Position numbers and translations under genes: made by a program. DNA of 64,000 nucleotides. Source: Bacteroidetes bacterium RIFCSPLOWO2_12_FULL_35_15. Lineage in GTDB: Bacteria; Bacteroidota; Bacteroidia; 2-12-FULL-35-15. The notes beneath the pieces were generated by a model. The model saw nothing but the letters and a program-made list of their open reading frames with translations, ran no database searches and was not told the origin of the DNA. Location of the stretch: NCBI GenBank assembly GCA_001769385.1, contig MEPB01000037.1:138241-202240 (forward strand), in the 5' to 3' direction. This document shows, in pieces, positions 7,517-16,185 of the stretch; within the stretch, counting starts at the first letter, position 1, and every line of letters begins with the position of its first letter.

Positions 7517-8803
7517 TTAGTCGGTGATTACTAATTTGTCTGCTGCAATTACTTTGTTGTCTTGTGTCAGGCGAATAAAATACAGTCCGCTTGGTAAATT
7601 GTCTTGGTGAAAAATTATTGTCCGGCCAGCGAGATTGTCTATTTGTTTTACTGTCTGCCCGAAATAATTGTAAACTGTGAGAGTTGTTTCTTTGAAAAAA
7701 ATATCTGTCCGCAAAGTTGTCTCGGATGAAAATGGATTTGGAAAAATCAGCAAAGTTGTATTATTTTTAATCTCTTCAGGAACTGAAGTTGTCAATTGAG
7801 AATAGCAAGAGTCATACGCATTTAATAAAAGTGTTGACTGATATTGAGAATTTAATAGTCCGTATGCCGTAAGGTTTGGGTCGCAAGTGTCGCAGACTGC
7901 AGGAATAGACGGCACAAAATTTCTAAGATTAAACCAACATATTACCTGTGGATTGAAATAGGAAATAAGTGTGTCGTGTATCCAATTGCAAAGATAATTT
8001 GCAGTATTAATTTCACTGTTGTTCGGATCAAGTTCTCTCCATGTATTGGTTTCGGTTATCCAGAGAGGATAATTGCTGATCCCATTATTTTGTATTGTGG
8101 TGTTAATGTTTTGTAATTCATAAGCAAGTTCATAAACATGAATATTCATAATATCAAAATACTGCTGAAAGTTCACTGCAAATAAGCTGTCCAAAAACAA
8201 TTTTCGACCAGGAATGCTCATAACTTTGGTCGTAAATCCGCCAACCAAAACTTTAGCCGAAGGGTCAATGCTTTTTATTTTATTGTATGCAGAAGAGAGC
8301 AGGTTTTTAAACTTAATATGTTTTTGTAAAGGCGTTGTTGTTTGAAAAAATCCTCCATCGGGTTCATTCCATATTTCCCAATACTTAATTTGATTCTGAA
8401 ATTTTGTTACAACGCTATCAACGTATTTTCCCCATTCAACAGTATCTTGAGGAGCAAAATAAGGGTCATAAACTGGATTGCCAGTATTATTTGTTGTGTA
8501 CCAAGAAGGTGTATTTTTTAAAATGCCGATAATGCTGTAACCGCTGTCAGTAAGTGTCTGAATATATATGGGTATTTGCAACCAATTAAATGTATTTGGT
8601 GCAGTATGAATGTCTGCCCATGATATTTCAGTTCGTATCCATTTTACTGTGTTCGGGTTTAAATTTGAAACAGCAGTTGTAAAATCTAAAGGAGGTGTTC
8701 CATTTGCTGCATTTCCCCAGTGCACGCCAAAATCAGGAGTTTGAGCATTAATTGTCAAAACGAAAAGTGAAAATGTGGCAAGGTTGAATAAAATTCTTTT
8801 CAT
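7517..8803 (-). CDS. Secreted clan GH-A glycosidase with T9SS type A sorting domain
   Basis: A 428-residue protein. A signal peptide (residues 1-20, LTINA-Q) precedes a TIM-barrel glycosidase domain (about 25-330). The acid/base Glu147 lies in YWEIWNEPDG and the probable nucleophile Glu251 in LWITETN, the pair expected of clan GH-A (GH5/GH39-like). Residues about 345-428 form a T9SS C-terminal domain with FPNPF, the GLYFIRL strand and a terminal KLVITD, so the enzyme should be exported to the cell surface. The carbohydrate substrate cannot be told and there is no SusC/SusD pair nearby. Confidence 0.83.
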   Translation of the reverse strand: MKRILFNLATFSLFVLTINAQTPDFGVHWGNAANGTPPLDFTTAVSNLNPNTVKWIRTEISWADIHTAPNTFNWLQIPIYIQTLTDSGYSIIGILKNTPSWYTTNNTGNPVYDPYFAPQDTVEWGKYVDSVVTKFQNQIKYWEIWNEPDGGFFQTTTPLQKHIKFKNLLSSAYNKIKSIDPSAKVLVGGFTTKVMSIPGRKLFLDSLFAVNFQQYFDIMNIHVYELAYELQNINTTIQNNGISNYPLWITETNTWRELDPNNSEINTANYLCNWIHDTLISYFNPQVICWFNLRNFVPSIPAVCDTCDPNLTAYGLLNSQYQSTLLLNAYDSCYSQLTTSVPEEIKNNTTLLIFPNPFSSETTLRTDIFFKETTLTVYNYFGQTVKQIDNLAGRTIIFHQDNLPSGLYFIRLTQDNKVIAADKLVITD

Positions 8804-8962
8804 GTCGTAAAGTTTAATTTTATTTGTTGGATAGTCAAATTGAATAAAAATTTAATCTGTCCGTAAATTTTTATTGTCGTACTTGTCGTCTTTTAACATG
8901 GGCACTAACATCTCCCTAAACATAACGAATTGCCTTTACATCTTAATCAGTGGAAATGTTTC

Positions 8963-9027
8963 TTAACAAATGTATTAATATTACCAATCCATCTAAAAAC
9001 AAAAAAGCCTCCGAAATTTTTCGGAGG
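8963..9027. repeat. Direct repeat, right copy (matches 6353-6413)
   Basis: Starts with 20 bases identical to 6353-6372 and continues into the sod terminator hairpin. It brackets the accessory block on its right side. Confidence 0.6.
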
Positions 9028-9030
9028 CTT
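9005..9030 (-). terminator. Rho-independent terminator of sod
   Basis: AAGCCTCCGAAA (9005-9016) pairs perfectly with TTTCGGAGGCTT (9019-9030). On the minus strand the hairpin is followed by a T-rich run, and it lies 51 bases after the sod stop codon. Confidence 0.85.
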
Positions 9031-9050
9031 TGAGTAATTGAATAGAAATA

Positions 9051-9074
9051 TTCTTCGCATCGCTCAGAATGACA
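9051..9074. repeat. Half copy of a GTCA-ended hairpin element
   Basis: TTCTTCGCATCGCTCAGAAT followed by GACA is one arm of the dispersed hairpin family seen at 881, 13709 and 41729. No matching second arm lies nearby. Confidence 0.4.
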
Positions 9075-9080
9075 TTACAT

Positions 9081-9845
9081 TTATTTTGCCGTAGCAAAAA
9101 GATTTTCGGCCGTTTCCCAATTTACCACGTTCCAGAAGGATGCAATATAATCTGCTCTGCGGTTTTGGTTCTTTAAGTAATAAGCATGTTCCCAAACATC
9201 CAATGTAAGAATTGGTGTTCCTTTAATTTCTACTGAATCCAAATTCATTAAAGGATTATCCTGATTCGCTGTTGAGCCAATCTTAAGTTTTCCATCTTTT
9301 AACACTAACCATGCCCAGCCGGAACCAAAACGTTTCATGGAGGCATCCGCAAATTGCTTTTTAAATTCATCAAAAGAAGTGAAGGTTGATTTAATGGCAT
9401 CTGCTAATTTACCTTTTGGCTCACCACCGCCATTTGGTTTCATCATTGCCCAAAATAAAGAGTGGTTATAATGTCCTCCGCCATTATTTCGCAAAGCAAC
9501 CGGCAATTTATCAATTTTACTGAAAATATTTTCTAATGTTTGCGGACTTCCAAGTACGTTGCCATCAATGGTTTCCAATGCTTTATTTAAATTGGTAACA
9601 TAAGCCTGGTGGTGCTTGCTGTGATGGATCTCCATTGTTAATTTATCAATATGTGGTTCCAAAGCATCATAAGCATAGGGTAAGGCAGGTAAGGTGTATT
9701 TTCCTCCATCAACAGGTAAGATCTCATTTTCTACTAAATTTACAGCTGCTTGTGTTTTATTTAAAATTGCATTTGTTGCCAAGGCACCTATGGTAATGGC
9801 AGCTGATTTTTTTAAAAAATTTCTGCGCGAATTATTGTTTTCCAT
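9081..9845 (-). CDS. sodA: Superoxide dismutase (Mn type), predicted Tat-exported
   Basis: A 254-residue protein. The metal ligands are His74 (MEIHHSKHH), His128 (HYNHSLFW), Asp216 and His220 (DVWEHAYY). Gln195 in [10 protein letters not shown] and glycines at 122-124 are the residues found in Mn enzymes rather than Fe enzymes, although cambialistic activity cannot be excluded. An N-terminal extension of about 45 residues carries SRRNFLKKS followed by a hydrophobic stretch, which is a twin-arginine signal, so the enzyme probably acts in the periplasm. It is a monocistronic gene with its own terminator. Confidence 0.92.
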   Translation of the reverse strand: MENNNSRRNFLKKSAAITIGALATNAILNKTQAAVNLVENEILPVDGGKYTLPALPYAYDALEPHIDKLTMEIHHSKHHQAYVTNLNKALETIDGNVLGSPQTLENIFSKIDKLPVALRNNGGGHYNHSLFWAMMKPNGGGEPKGKLADAIKSTFTSFDEFKKQFADASMKRFGSGWAWLVLKDGKLKIGSTANQDNPLMNLDSVEIKGTPILTLDVWEHAYYLKNQNRRADYIASFWNVVNWETAENLFATAK

Positions 9846-10025
9846 TTTTATAATAAATTATTTTTTATGAGTAAGGAATTTGAACGAATTTACAATAAAG
9901 AAATATAACAAGGGGAAATTTACCCAATACAATCCTTGATAAATATCATTGACTTTTAATAGAAGAAATAATAAACCTAGTGTGGAACGGTTTTATTCTG
10001 AACACATCCAATTGGAAATTTGTTT

Positions 10026-10529
10026 TTATACAAAATGGATCAATACTTGATTTTTTTCTACAGCCAGGCCTTTTTTCACATTTATCTTTTTAATAATGCC
10101 ATCTGTTGGTGATTTAATGATGTTTTCCATTTTCATGGCTTCTAACACTAATATAGGATCACCTTTTTTTACAGTATCGCCTTCCGTAATTCGTACATCC
10201 AACACTAATCCCGGCATAGGAGCTTTTAGTTCATTTACTTTTTTTGACCTTAAAGTGTCCAATCCTAAGCTCTTTAATAATTCATCATATTTATCCTTAA
10301 CATGAAGCTGATACTTGTTCCCATTCACACTGATCAAAAAACTTTTTTCAGCAGTATCGGCTTTTATTATTTCAACGGTATATGATTTATTATTTTTAAT
10401 GATGTGAAAACTTCCGTTTTTTACTTCAATTATATCCCATGCAAATGGATTTTCACCAATTGTACCTCCATTTGAGTCGGTAAACACAATAGTGTGTTCT
10501 TTTTTATTGTTTACTGTTACCTTTAACAT
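10026..10529 (-). CDS. Biotin carboxyl carrier protein
   Basis: A 167-residue protein. The C-terminal biotinyl domain (about residues 100-167) contains APMPGLV and the biotinylation motif EAMKMEN, with the target Lys133. The N-terminal half is a beta-rich carrier/linker domain of the kind seen in Bacteroidota acyl-CoA (acetyl/propionyl-CoA) carboxylase carrier subunits. It carries carboxybiotin between carboxylase and transferase subunits, but those genes are not adjacent here. A TACATTTG box lies five bases upstream of the ATG, so the mRNA may be leaderless. Confidence 0.88.
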   Translation of the reverse strand: MLKVTVNNKKEHTIVFTDSNGGTIGENPFAWDIIEVKNGSFHIIKNNKSYTVEIIKADTAEKSFLISVNGNKYQLHVKDKYDELLKSLGLDTLRSKKVNELKAPMPGLVLDVRITEGDTVKKGDPILVLEAMKMENIIKSPTDGIIKKINVKKGLAVEKNQVLIHFV

Positions 10530-10533
10530 AGTA

Positions 10534-10541
10534 CAAATGTA
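10534..10541 (-). promoter_or_regulatory. -7 promoter box of the BCCP gene
   Basis: The minus strand reads TACATTTG, a full match to TAnnTTTG. An upstream ATTG lies about 16 bases before it as a possible -33 element. The start codon at 10529 falls where transcription should begin, which suggests a leaderless message. Confidence 0.5.
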
Positions 10542-10810
10542 TTGTTTTTTATGAATACAATTTCTTTGATTGGAGATGTTTATACTAAAATGGAAATATA
10601 AAACAGATCGATTGTCCCACTCTTTTTCAAGGGGAGGGTTTTGGATGAGATTTTAAAAAAGACTGTTTTATATTTCACCTTTGATCCCGAAACCTAAATT
10701 CAGAGAGATTTTAATATCAATTAGAACAGGACAAATTTGCTTTTTTAATTAAAATTTTGCAAGTTTGTTTAGACAATATATTTTGTTAAAAACCTCAAAT
10801 CAGATCTCTC
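10542..10810. other. Intergenic region between divergent genes
   Basis: AT-rich sequence between the divergent BCCP and C10 peptidase genes. It presumably holds both promoters. I see no RNA gene, repeat or further ORF. Confidence 0.4.
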
Positions 10811-13519
10811 ATGATTAAAAAATTATCCCTCTCACTAATTATAGTGTTTTTTAACACATTAGTTTTTGCAAAATCCGTTCCGGTAAACGTGGCACAAAAT
10901 GCTGCTATTAATTTTTATAAGCATTATGTTTCCGGTAGTGTAACTGATTATAGTATCAAAGATTTTTTTGATACAAAGTATAACGGAACAACAACATTTT
11001 ATACTTTTAATTTTAATTCCGGTGGTTTTGTTATGGTTTCTGCGGATGATGAAGTTATGCCGGTTATTGGTTATTCCATGGAAGATTATTTTGATAAGAA
11101 CAATATTCCTCCTAATGAACAGGATTTTTTGAATTCTTATTCGAAGGAAATAAATAGTATTGTGGAGGAAAATGTTAAAAACCTGACTACTTTAAATCTG
11201 TGGAATGATCTAATTGCAGAAAATTTTCCAAAAGGGGTGACTGCAATTGTTGGTCCTTTCCTTGGAACTGGAACAAGTGAGATAAAATGGAATCAAAGTG
11301 CACCCTATAATAATTTATGCCCGGGAGGGGACCCAACAGGTTGTGTGGCAACAGCCATGGCACAGATCATGAAAAAATGGAATTATCCAACAACTGGTAA
11401 CGGTTCTCATACATATACTCCTGCAGGATATACTGCGCAAACAGCAAATTTTGGCGCAACAACATATGGTTGGGCAAATATGACGGTTACTTATGGAGGT
11501 ACAAGTACAGCTGCACAAAAATTAGCAGTAGCTACTTTAATGTATCATTGCGGTGTTTCTGTTGATATGCAATATGCTGCTGCAGGATCGGGAGCATACA
11601 ATACCGCTGTGCCGCCTGCTTTTATCAATTATTTTAGGTATCAGCCTTCTGCCGAAGCAAAATATAAATCTTCTTTTGCGAATGAAGCCTTATGGACGGC
11701 AATGATAAAAGCTGAATTGGATGTTCCTGCATTTGCCGGTATTACTGCCGGGCGTCCAATTATGTTGGCTGGTTCAAGCACGGCTTCAGGGGGCCACGAA
11801 TTTGTTTGTGATGGATATAATTCCAGCACAGGTTTGTATCATATTAATTGGGGTTGGGGAGGTAGTTCAAATGGTTACTTCGGATTGGCTTCTTTAAATC
11901 CTACCGGAAGTAATTTTAGTTCTGATCGTCAGGCGGTAGTTCGTATTCAACCATTAAACGCATTGGTGCCAATTGCTAATTTTACTGCAAGTACTAATAT
12001 TCCTGCTATTGGGGCACCAACTGATTTTACAGATGCATCACTTAATGCTCCAACTTCCTGGTTATGGACATTTGATGGTGGAACACCTTCTACATCTACC
12101 CTTCAAAATCCTACCGGTATTACATTTGCAACAAACGGGTATCATGTTGTTTCATTGAAAGCAACCAATGCAAATGGTTCGGATATTAAAACCAAAGAAC
12201 GTTATATTAAAGTTGGTGGTGCTGCTACCGTATGGACCAAACAAAATTCATCATTCACTTTTGGTTCAAGAGGAGTGGATGAGATCGATATTGTAAATCC
12301 AAACACAGTTTGGGCAAAAGCTTATGATGGAAGTAATCCATCAGGCTATATCAGGGAGATAACCAGGACAAATGATGGTGGCGCTACGTGGACCCCAGGC
12401 TCCATTACATTTACAAATTCTGCAAATTACGGTGTTTCAAATCTTTTTGCAGTTGATTATACTACTGCTTATGCGTGTATGTTCCCTATAACCGGAACAG
12501 GTGGAGCGATCGTAAAAACTACCGATGGCGGAACAACATGGAATTTTCAATCTTCTGCGCCATTCACAAATAGTTGGGCTGATTTTGTTCATTTTTTTGA
12601 TGCAAATAATGGAGTATGTATGGGTGACCCAATAGCTTTAACAGCCAGTGATTTTGTTATTTATACAACTACTAATGGTGGAGCAAATTGGACCCAGGTT
12701 CCTCTTGCAAACATTCCTAATTCTTTAGCAAATGAGGCGGGTATTACCAATGAATATTTTGTTTTAGGAAATACTGTTTGGTTTACATCATCTAAAGGAA
12801 GAGTTTTTAAATCAATTGATAAAGGTCTGACCTGGACAGTTGCATCAATAGGATTTACGGGTGCATATAATTCTTCTTCTAAATTAACCATGAAAAGTGC
12901 AAGTGTTGGTATTGCCGTTTTGGATACTCTTCCTTATACCATGAGAAAAACAAATGATGGTGGAACAACATGGGCAACTCTTGTTCCGACCGGTTATCTT
13001 GTAAAACATCCAACTTTAGCTTTCGTTCCGGGAACTTCATCCACTTGGTTTGATGTGAGTATTTCCCCAAGCAATGGTTCTTCTTATAGTTTAGATGATT
13101 GTTCAACTTTTCTAAATATAGATACCGGTTCTGTTCAATTTACTTCTGTTGCATTTTATGATATCAATACAGGTTGGGCCGGAAGTTTCAACACAAGTTC
13201 AACTGATGGTGGTATTTATAAATGGAATCCTTCTGTACTAACAGGTATAACGAATTCAGATTCTCAGGCTGATAATATCAGAGTTTATCCAATACCTGCA
13301 AAAAATATAATTAATCTTTCATTGGGAACAATGGATGATGAAAATATGACCATCACCATGTACAATATGCTTGGTGCTAAAGTTATGAGTCGGAAAATGA
13401 AAGCTATTTCAGGTGATATCATTCAATTGGATATTTCTGATAGAGATTCAGGTATTTATTTTATCAATATCATTAATGGTGGTAAATCAATTACTAAGAA
13501 AATAACTATTGCAAAATAG
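10811..13519 (+). CDS. Secreted C10 (streptopain-like) cysteine peptidase with PKD domain and T9SS sorting domain
   Basis: A 902-residue protein. A signal peptide (1-20) and a propeptide (about 21-145, FNSGGFVMVSADDEVMPVIGY) precede the C10 catalytic domain (about 150-380). That domain has Cys178 in PTGCVATAMAQIM, His329 in GGHEFVCDGY and Trp348 in INWGWGG. A PKD domain (about 387-467) and a long region of BNR/Ycf48-like repeats marked by NDGGATW, TDGGTTW and TNGGANW follow, and then a T9SS type A C-terminal domain (about 820-902). The propeptide suggests secretion as a zymogen. The peptidase is likely anchored or released at the cell surface. The gene is followed by a good terminator. Confidence 0.88.
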   Translation: MIKKLSLSLIIVFFNTLVFAKSVPVNVAQNAAINFYKHYVSGSVTDYSIKDFFDTKYNGTTTFYTFNFNSGGFVMVSADDEVMPVIGYSMEDYFDKNNIPPNEQDFLNSYSKEINSIVEENVKNLTTLNLWNDLIAENFPKGVTAIVGPFLGTGTSEIKWNQSAPYNNLCPGGDPTGCVATAMAQIMKKWNYPTTGNGSHTYTPAGYTAQTANFGATTYGWANMTVTYGGTSTAAQKLAVATLMYHCGVSVDMQYAAAGSGAYNTAVPPAFINYFRYQPSAEAKYKSSFANEALWTAMIKAELDVPAFAGITAGRPIMLAGSSTASGGHEFVCDGYNSSTGLYHINWGWGGSSNGYFGLASLNPTGSNFSSDRQAVVRIQPLNALVPIANFTASTNIPAIGAPTDFTDASLNAPTSWLWTFDGGTPSTSTLQNPTGITFATNGYHVVSLKATNANGSDIKTKERYIKVGGAATVWTKQNSSFTFGSRGVDEIDIVNPNTVWAKAYDGSNPSGYIREITRTNDGGATWTPGSITFTNSANYGVSNLFAVDYTTAYACMFPITGTGGAIVKTTDGGTTWNFQSSAPFTNSWADFVHFFDANNGVCMGDPIALTASDFVIYTTTNGGANWTQVPLANIPNSLANEAGITNEYFVLGNTVWFTSSKGRVFKSIDKGLTWTVASIGFTGAYNSSSKLTMKSASVGIAVLDTLPYTMRKTNDGGTTWATLVPTGYLVKHPTLAFVPGTSSTWFDVSISPSNGSSYSLDDCSTFLNIDTGSVQFTSVAFYDINTGWAGSFNTSSTDGGIYKWNPSVLTGITNSDSQADNIRVYPIPAKNIINLSLGTMDDENMTITMYNMLGAKVMSRKMKAISGDIIQLDISDRDSGIYFINIINGGKSITKKITIAK

Positions 13520-13542
13520 GATGTAATTTTTCTAAAAAAAAG

Positions 13543-13573
13543 AGAGTCTTGAGAGATCAAGGCTCTTTTTTTT
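13543..13573 (+). terminator. Rho-independent terminator of the C10 peptidase gene
   Basis: AGAGTCTTGA and TCAAGGCTCT form a 10-bp stem with one G-T pair around a GAGA loop, followed by eight T. Confidence 0.85.
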
Positions 13574-13708
13574 GAGGTTGTTGTGTTGGGATATTTCTTA
13601 GGTTTAATGTAAAACTAAATTTCCTGGTTCTAAAAACCATCCCCTTACGGAACTCTGCATGAAATAAACATTACTATATCAGGTGAAGATGCAGAATGTC
13701 GAAGCCGG

Positions 13709-13773
13709 GTCACCCTGAGTTTGTCGAAGGGTGTGGGAGTCTCTCACACAGGTTTCGACTAACTCAACATGAC
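13709..13773. repeat. GTCA-ended imperfect hairpin element
   Basis: The left end GTCACCCTGAGTTTGTCGAA pairs with the right end TTCGACTAACTCAACATGAC, allowing a few mismatches. An inner GTGGGAG/CTCTCACAC stem continues the hairpin. It is non-coding and lies between convergent genes. The rest of 13574-13895 shows nothing assignable. Confidence 0.6.
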
Positions 13774-13895
13774 TACACATAGTCCGATTCAATCATTTAG
13801 TGCATTCTGCGTTGAAGCAGTGATGTCGAAAAGAGAATTTGAAATTTTTTTTTTTGAGATTATTAATATAAAAGAATTAGGGATGATATTTTTTA

Positions 13896-14543
13896 TCAAT
13901 AAAAGATCATTAATAAAAGTTCAACAAAAAATCCCAAAGCAAATCCTGAATATACTTGAGAAGGAGTATGTGTTTTTAGTCTTAACCTGGCATATGCGAC
14001 AATCCCTGAAATCAAAAGAAGAATCATTAACATAAACTGCATATCTATTTGTAAGCGATAGATGATTCCCAATGCAGCTCCTGAAAGACCTCCGATCCCA
14101 ATAGTGTGTGCGCTTATTTTCCACCAGAAATTTATTATGAATGAAAGTAAAACAGAAATTGCGGCTCCTAAGATCAGGATTTTGAAAACACTTGGAAATT
14201 GGGCATTGTAAAATAAATAAAATAATGCCAGGTAATAAAATGAAGTACTGATATAAGGAACAGATCGTTCAGTACTGCTTTCCATTTCTAAACTTTTAAT
14301 ACGTCCCATCTTCAATAAAATAATAGCATTTATGGAAGGTAAAAAAAAAGTAAAGACAAATGTGACACCAAGTATTATCCATTTCAGATTAGGTGCTGTA
14401 AAGGTGGAAATGTAATTTTTTGTAAAAAAAATAAATGCAAAGCCATAGGTTGGCATTAACAAAGGATGAAATAAATAGGAAATTACTTTTGCTAATTTTT
14501 CTTCGTTTGTTGAAGGAACAACACCATCTGTATCTTCTTGCAT
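13896..14543 (-). CDS. PAP2-like integral membrane protein
   Basis: A 215-residue protein with about six transmembrane segments. WKISAHTIGIGGLSGAALG and ARLRLKTHTPSQVYSGFALG correspond in position to the PSGH and SRxxxxxHxxxD motifs of PAP2 phosphatases. The first motif reads SAH, and Gln replaces the usual Asp-type position in the second. It may be a lipid phosphatase relative, and activity is uncertain. Its ATG overlaps the rpoN stop by one base (TAATG), so it is translationally coupled to rpoN. Confidence 0.75.
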   Translation of the reverse strand: MQEDTDGVVPSTNEEKLAKVISYLFHPLLMPTYGFAFIFFTKNYISTFTAPNLKWIILGVTFVFTFFLPSINAIILLKMGRIKSLEMESSTERSVPYISTSFYYLALFYLFYNAQFPSVFKILILGAAISVLLSFIINFWWKISAHTIGIGGLSGAALGIIYRLQIDMQFMLMILLLISGIVAYARLRLKTHTPSQVYSGFALGFFVELLLMIFY

Positions 14544-16000
14544 TATAATTCTTTTCTTAATCGTGCAACGGGAATATCAAGTTGTTCGCGATACTTAGCA
14601 ATGGTTCTGCGGGCAATATTATAACCTTTTTCTTTTAATATTTTTGTTAATTTATCATCCGTCAAGGGCTTCTTTTTACTTTCAGCAGCAATACAATCGG
14701 ATAATATTTTTTTAACTTCCCTGGTGGACACTTCCTCCCCTGTATCGGTAGAAAGGGATTCACTAAAAAATGTTTTCAATAAAAATGTACCAAATGGAGT
14801 TTGCACATATTTACTATTTGCAACACGGGAAATAGTTGAGATATCTAAACCGACTTTTTCGGCAATGTCTTTTAAGATCATTGGTTTTAAAAGTGTTTCA
14901 TCGCCTTCCAAAAAATAAGGTCGTTGATATTCCATGATGGCATTCATTGCATAGAGTAATGTCTGGCTCCGTTGTTGAATGGCATCAATGAACCATTTTG
15001 CTCCATCCAGTTTTTGTTTTACAAATGTGGAAGCCTCCTTCGCGCTTTTGTTTTTTTCTTTCGAATATTCTTCAAGCATTTGAGCGTAGGCTTTACTTAC
15101 ACGCAAATCAGGAGAGTTACGTGAATTAAGTGTAAGTATCAATTCACCATCTTCGTTGGTGATCATAAAATCAGCGATCACCTGTTGTAAACTTTTTTGT
15201 CCGTCAGCCATTGAGTTTCCCGGACGAGGATTCAATTTTAAAATTTCCTGAATTACTTCTTTCAAAAGTTCATCATCGATCTCTAATTTCTTTGATATTT
15301 TATCATAGTGCTTTTTTGAAAATTCATCCATTTGTTTTTCTACCACATCAGTAGCAAGTTCAACGATCATGTTTTGAACTTCTTTTCTTTTTAACTGAAT
15401 GAGCAAACATTCTTGCAGGTCGCGTGCACCAATTCCGGCAGGATCGAATTCCTGAATTACTTTGAGCAATTCACCCAACTCCTTTTCTGTCGTATTTATG
15501 TTTTGTGAAAAAGCAATGTCATCAACAATGGACCCCAGGTCCCTCCGCAAATAGCCATCGTCATCAAGGTTTCCTATTAAATAATCGGCAATCAGGTATT
15601 GACGATCATCCAATTCTTTCATGCCTAACTGGCTTTCCAACATATCCTGAAAAGTAACTCCAACTGAAAAAGGAATTTCTTTTCGTTCATCATCCGGACT
15701 GATATTATTCGCTTTTAGTTTGTAGGACGATCCTTCATCATCATCCATATAATCTGTTAAAGCAAAATCTTCACGTTGTTGCTCGTCATCTTTAGGAGCA
15801 TCATCAAACTCCTCATTTTCAAATTCATCTTTCGGCTCATCATCTGTTTCGGCACCTTCTTCCAGAGCGGGATTTATTTCCATCTCTTCTTTGATGCGTT
15901 GTTCTAAGGCAATAGTTGGAAGCTGCAACAATTTCATTAATTGAATTTGTTGCGGAGATAGTTTTTGTAATAATTTTTGTGTTTGTACTTGCCTTAACAT
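14543..16000 (-). CDS. rpoN: RNA polymerase sigma-54 factor
   Basis: The protein has 485 residues from the preferred ATG at 16000. An in-frame upstream codon at 16027 would add nine residues not seen in the family. Region I is Gln/Leu-rich (QKLSPQQIQLMKLLQLP), region II is strongly acidic (about residues 40-90), and the core-binding domain follows. The C-terminus ends with the RpoN box ARRTIAKYREQL that recognises the -24 promoter element. It directs core RNA polymerase to -24/-12 promoters that need AAA+ activators, and no activator is encoded nearby. Confidence 0.95.
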   Translation of the reverse strand: MLRQVQTQKLLQKLSPQQIQLMKLLQLPTIALEQRIKEEMEINPALEEGAETDDEPKDEFENEEFDDAPKDDEQQREDFALTDYMDDDEGSSYKLKANNISPDDERKEIPFSVGVTFQDMLESQLGMKELDDRQYLIADYLIGNLDDDGYLRRDLGSIVDDIAFSQNINTTEKELGELLKVIQEFDPAGIGARDLQECLLIQLKRKEVQNMIVELATDVVEKQMDEFSKKHYDKISKKLEIDDELLKEVIQEILKLNPRPGNSMADGQKSLQQVIADFMITNEDGELILTLNSRNSPDLRVSKAYAQMLEEYSKEKNKSAKEASTFVKQKLDGAKWFIDAIQQRSQTLLYAMNAIMEYQRPYFLEGDETLLKPMILKDIAEKVGLDISTISRVANSKYVQTPFGTFLLKTFFSESLSTDTGEEVSTREVKKILSDCIAAESKKKPLTDDKLTKILKEKGYNIARRTIAKYREQLDIPVARLRKEL

Positions 16001-16185
16001 AAAGATTGACGCTAATTCTAATAACACAAAAATAGCAAAATTTTGCTATTGTTTTTATGATAGAAATAACAAAGAAAAAATGTTACAGATTCTTAAATTG
16101 TTTTTACTGTTGATCGGTAAAATTTACTCTGTGAATTTGTGGCGGGTTTTAAACATGAAGGTTGAGCTTACAAAGAATCCTTTTG

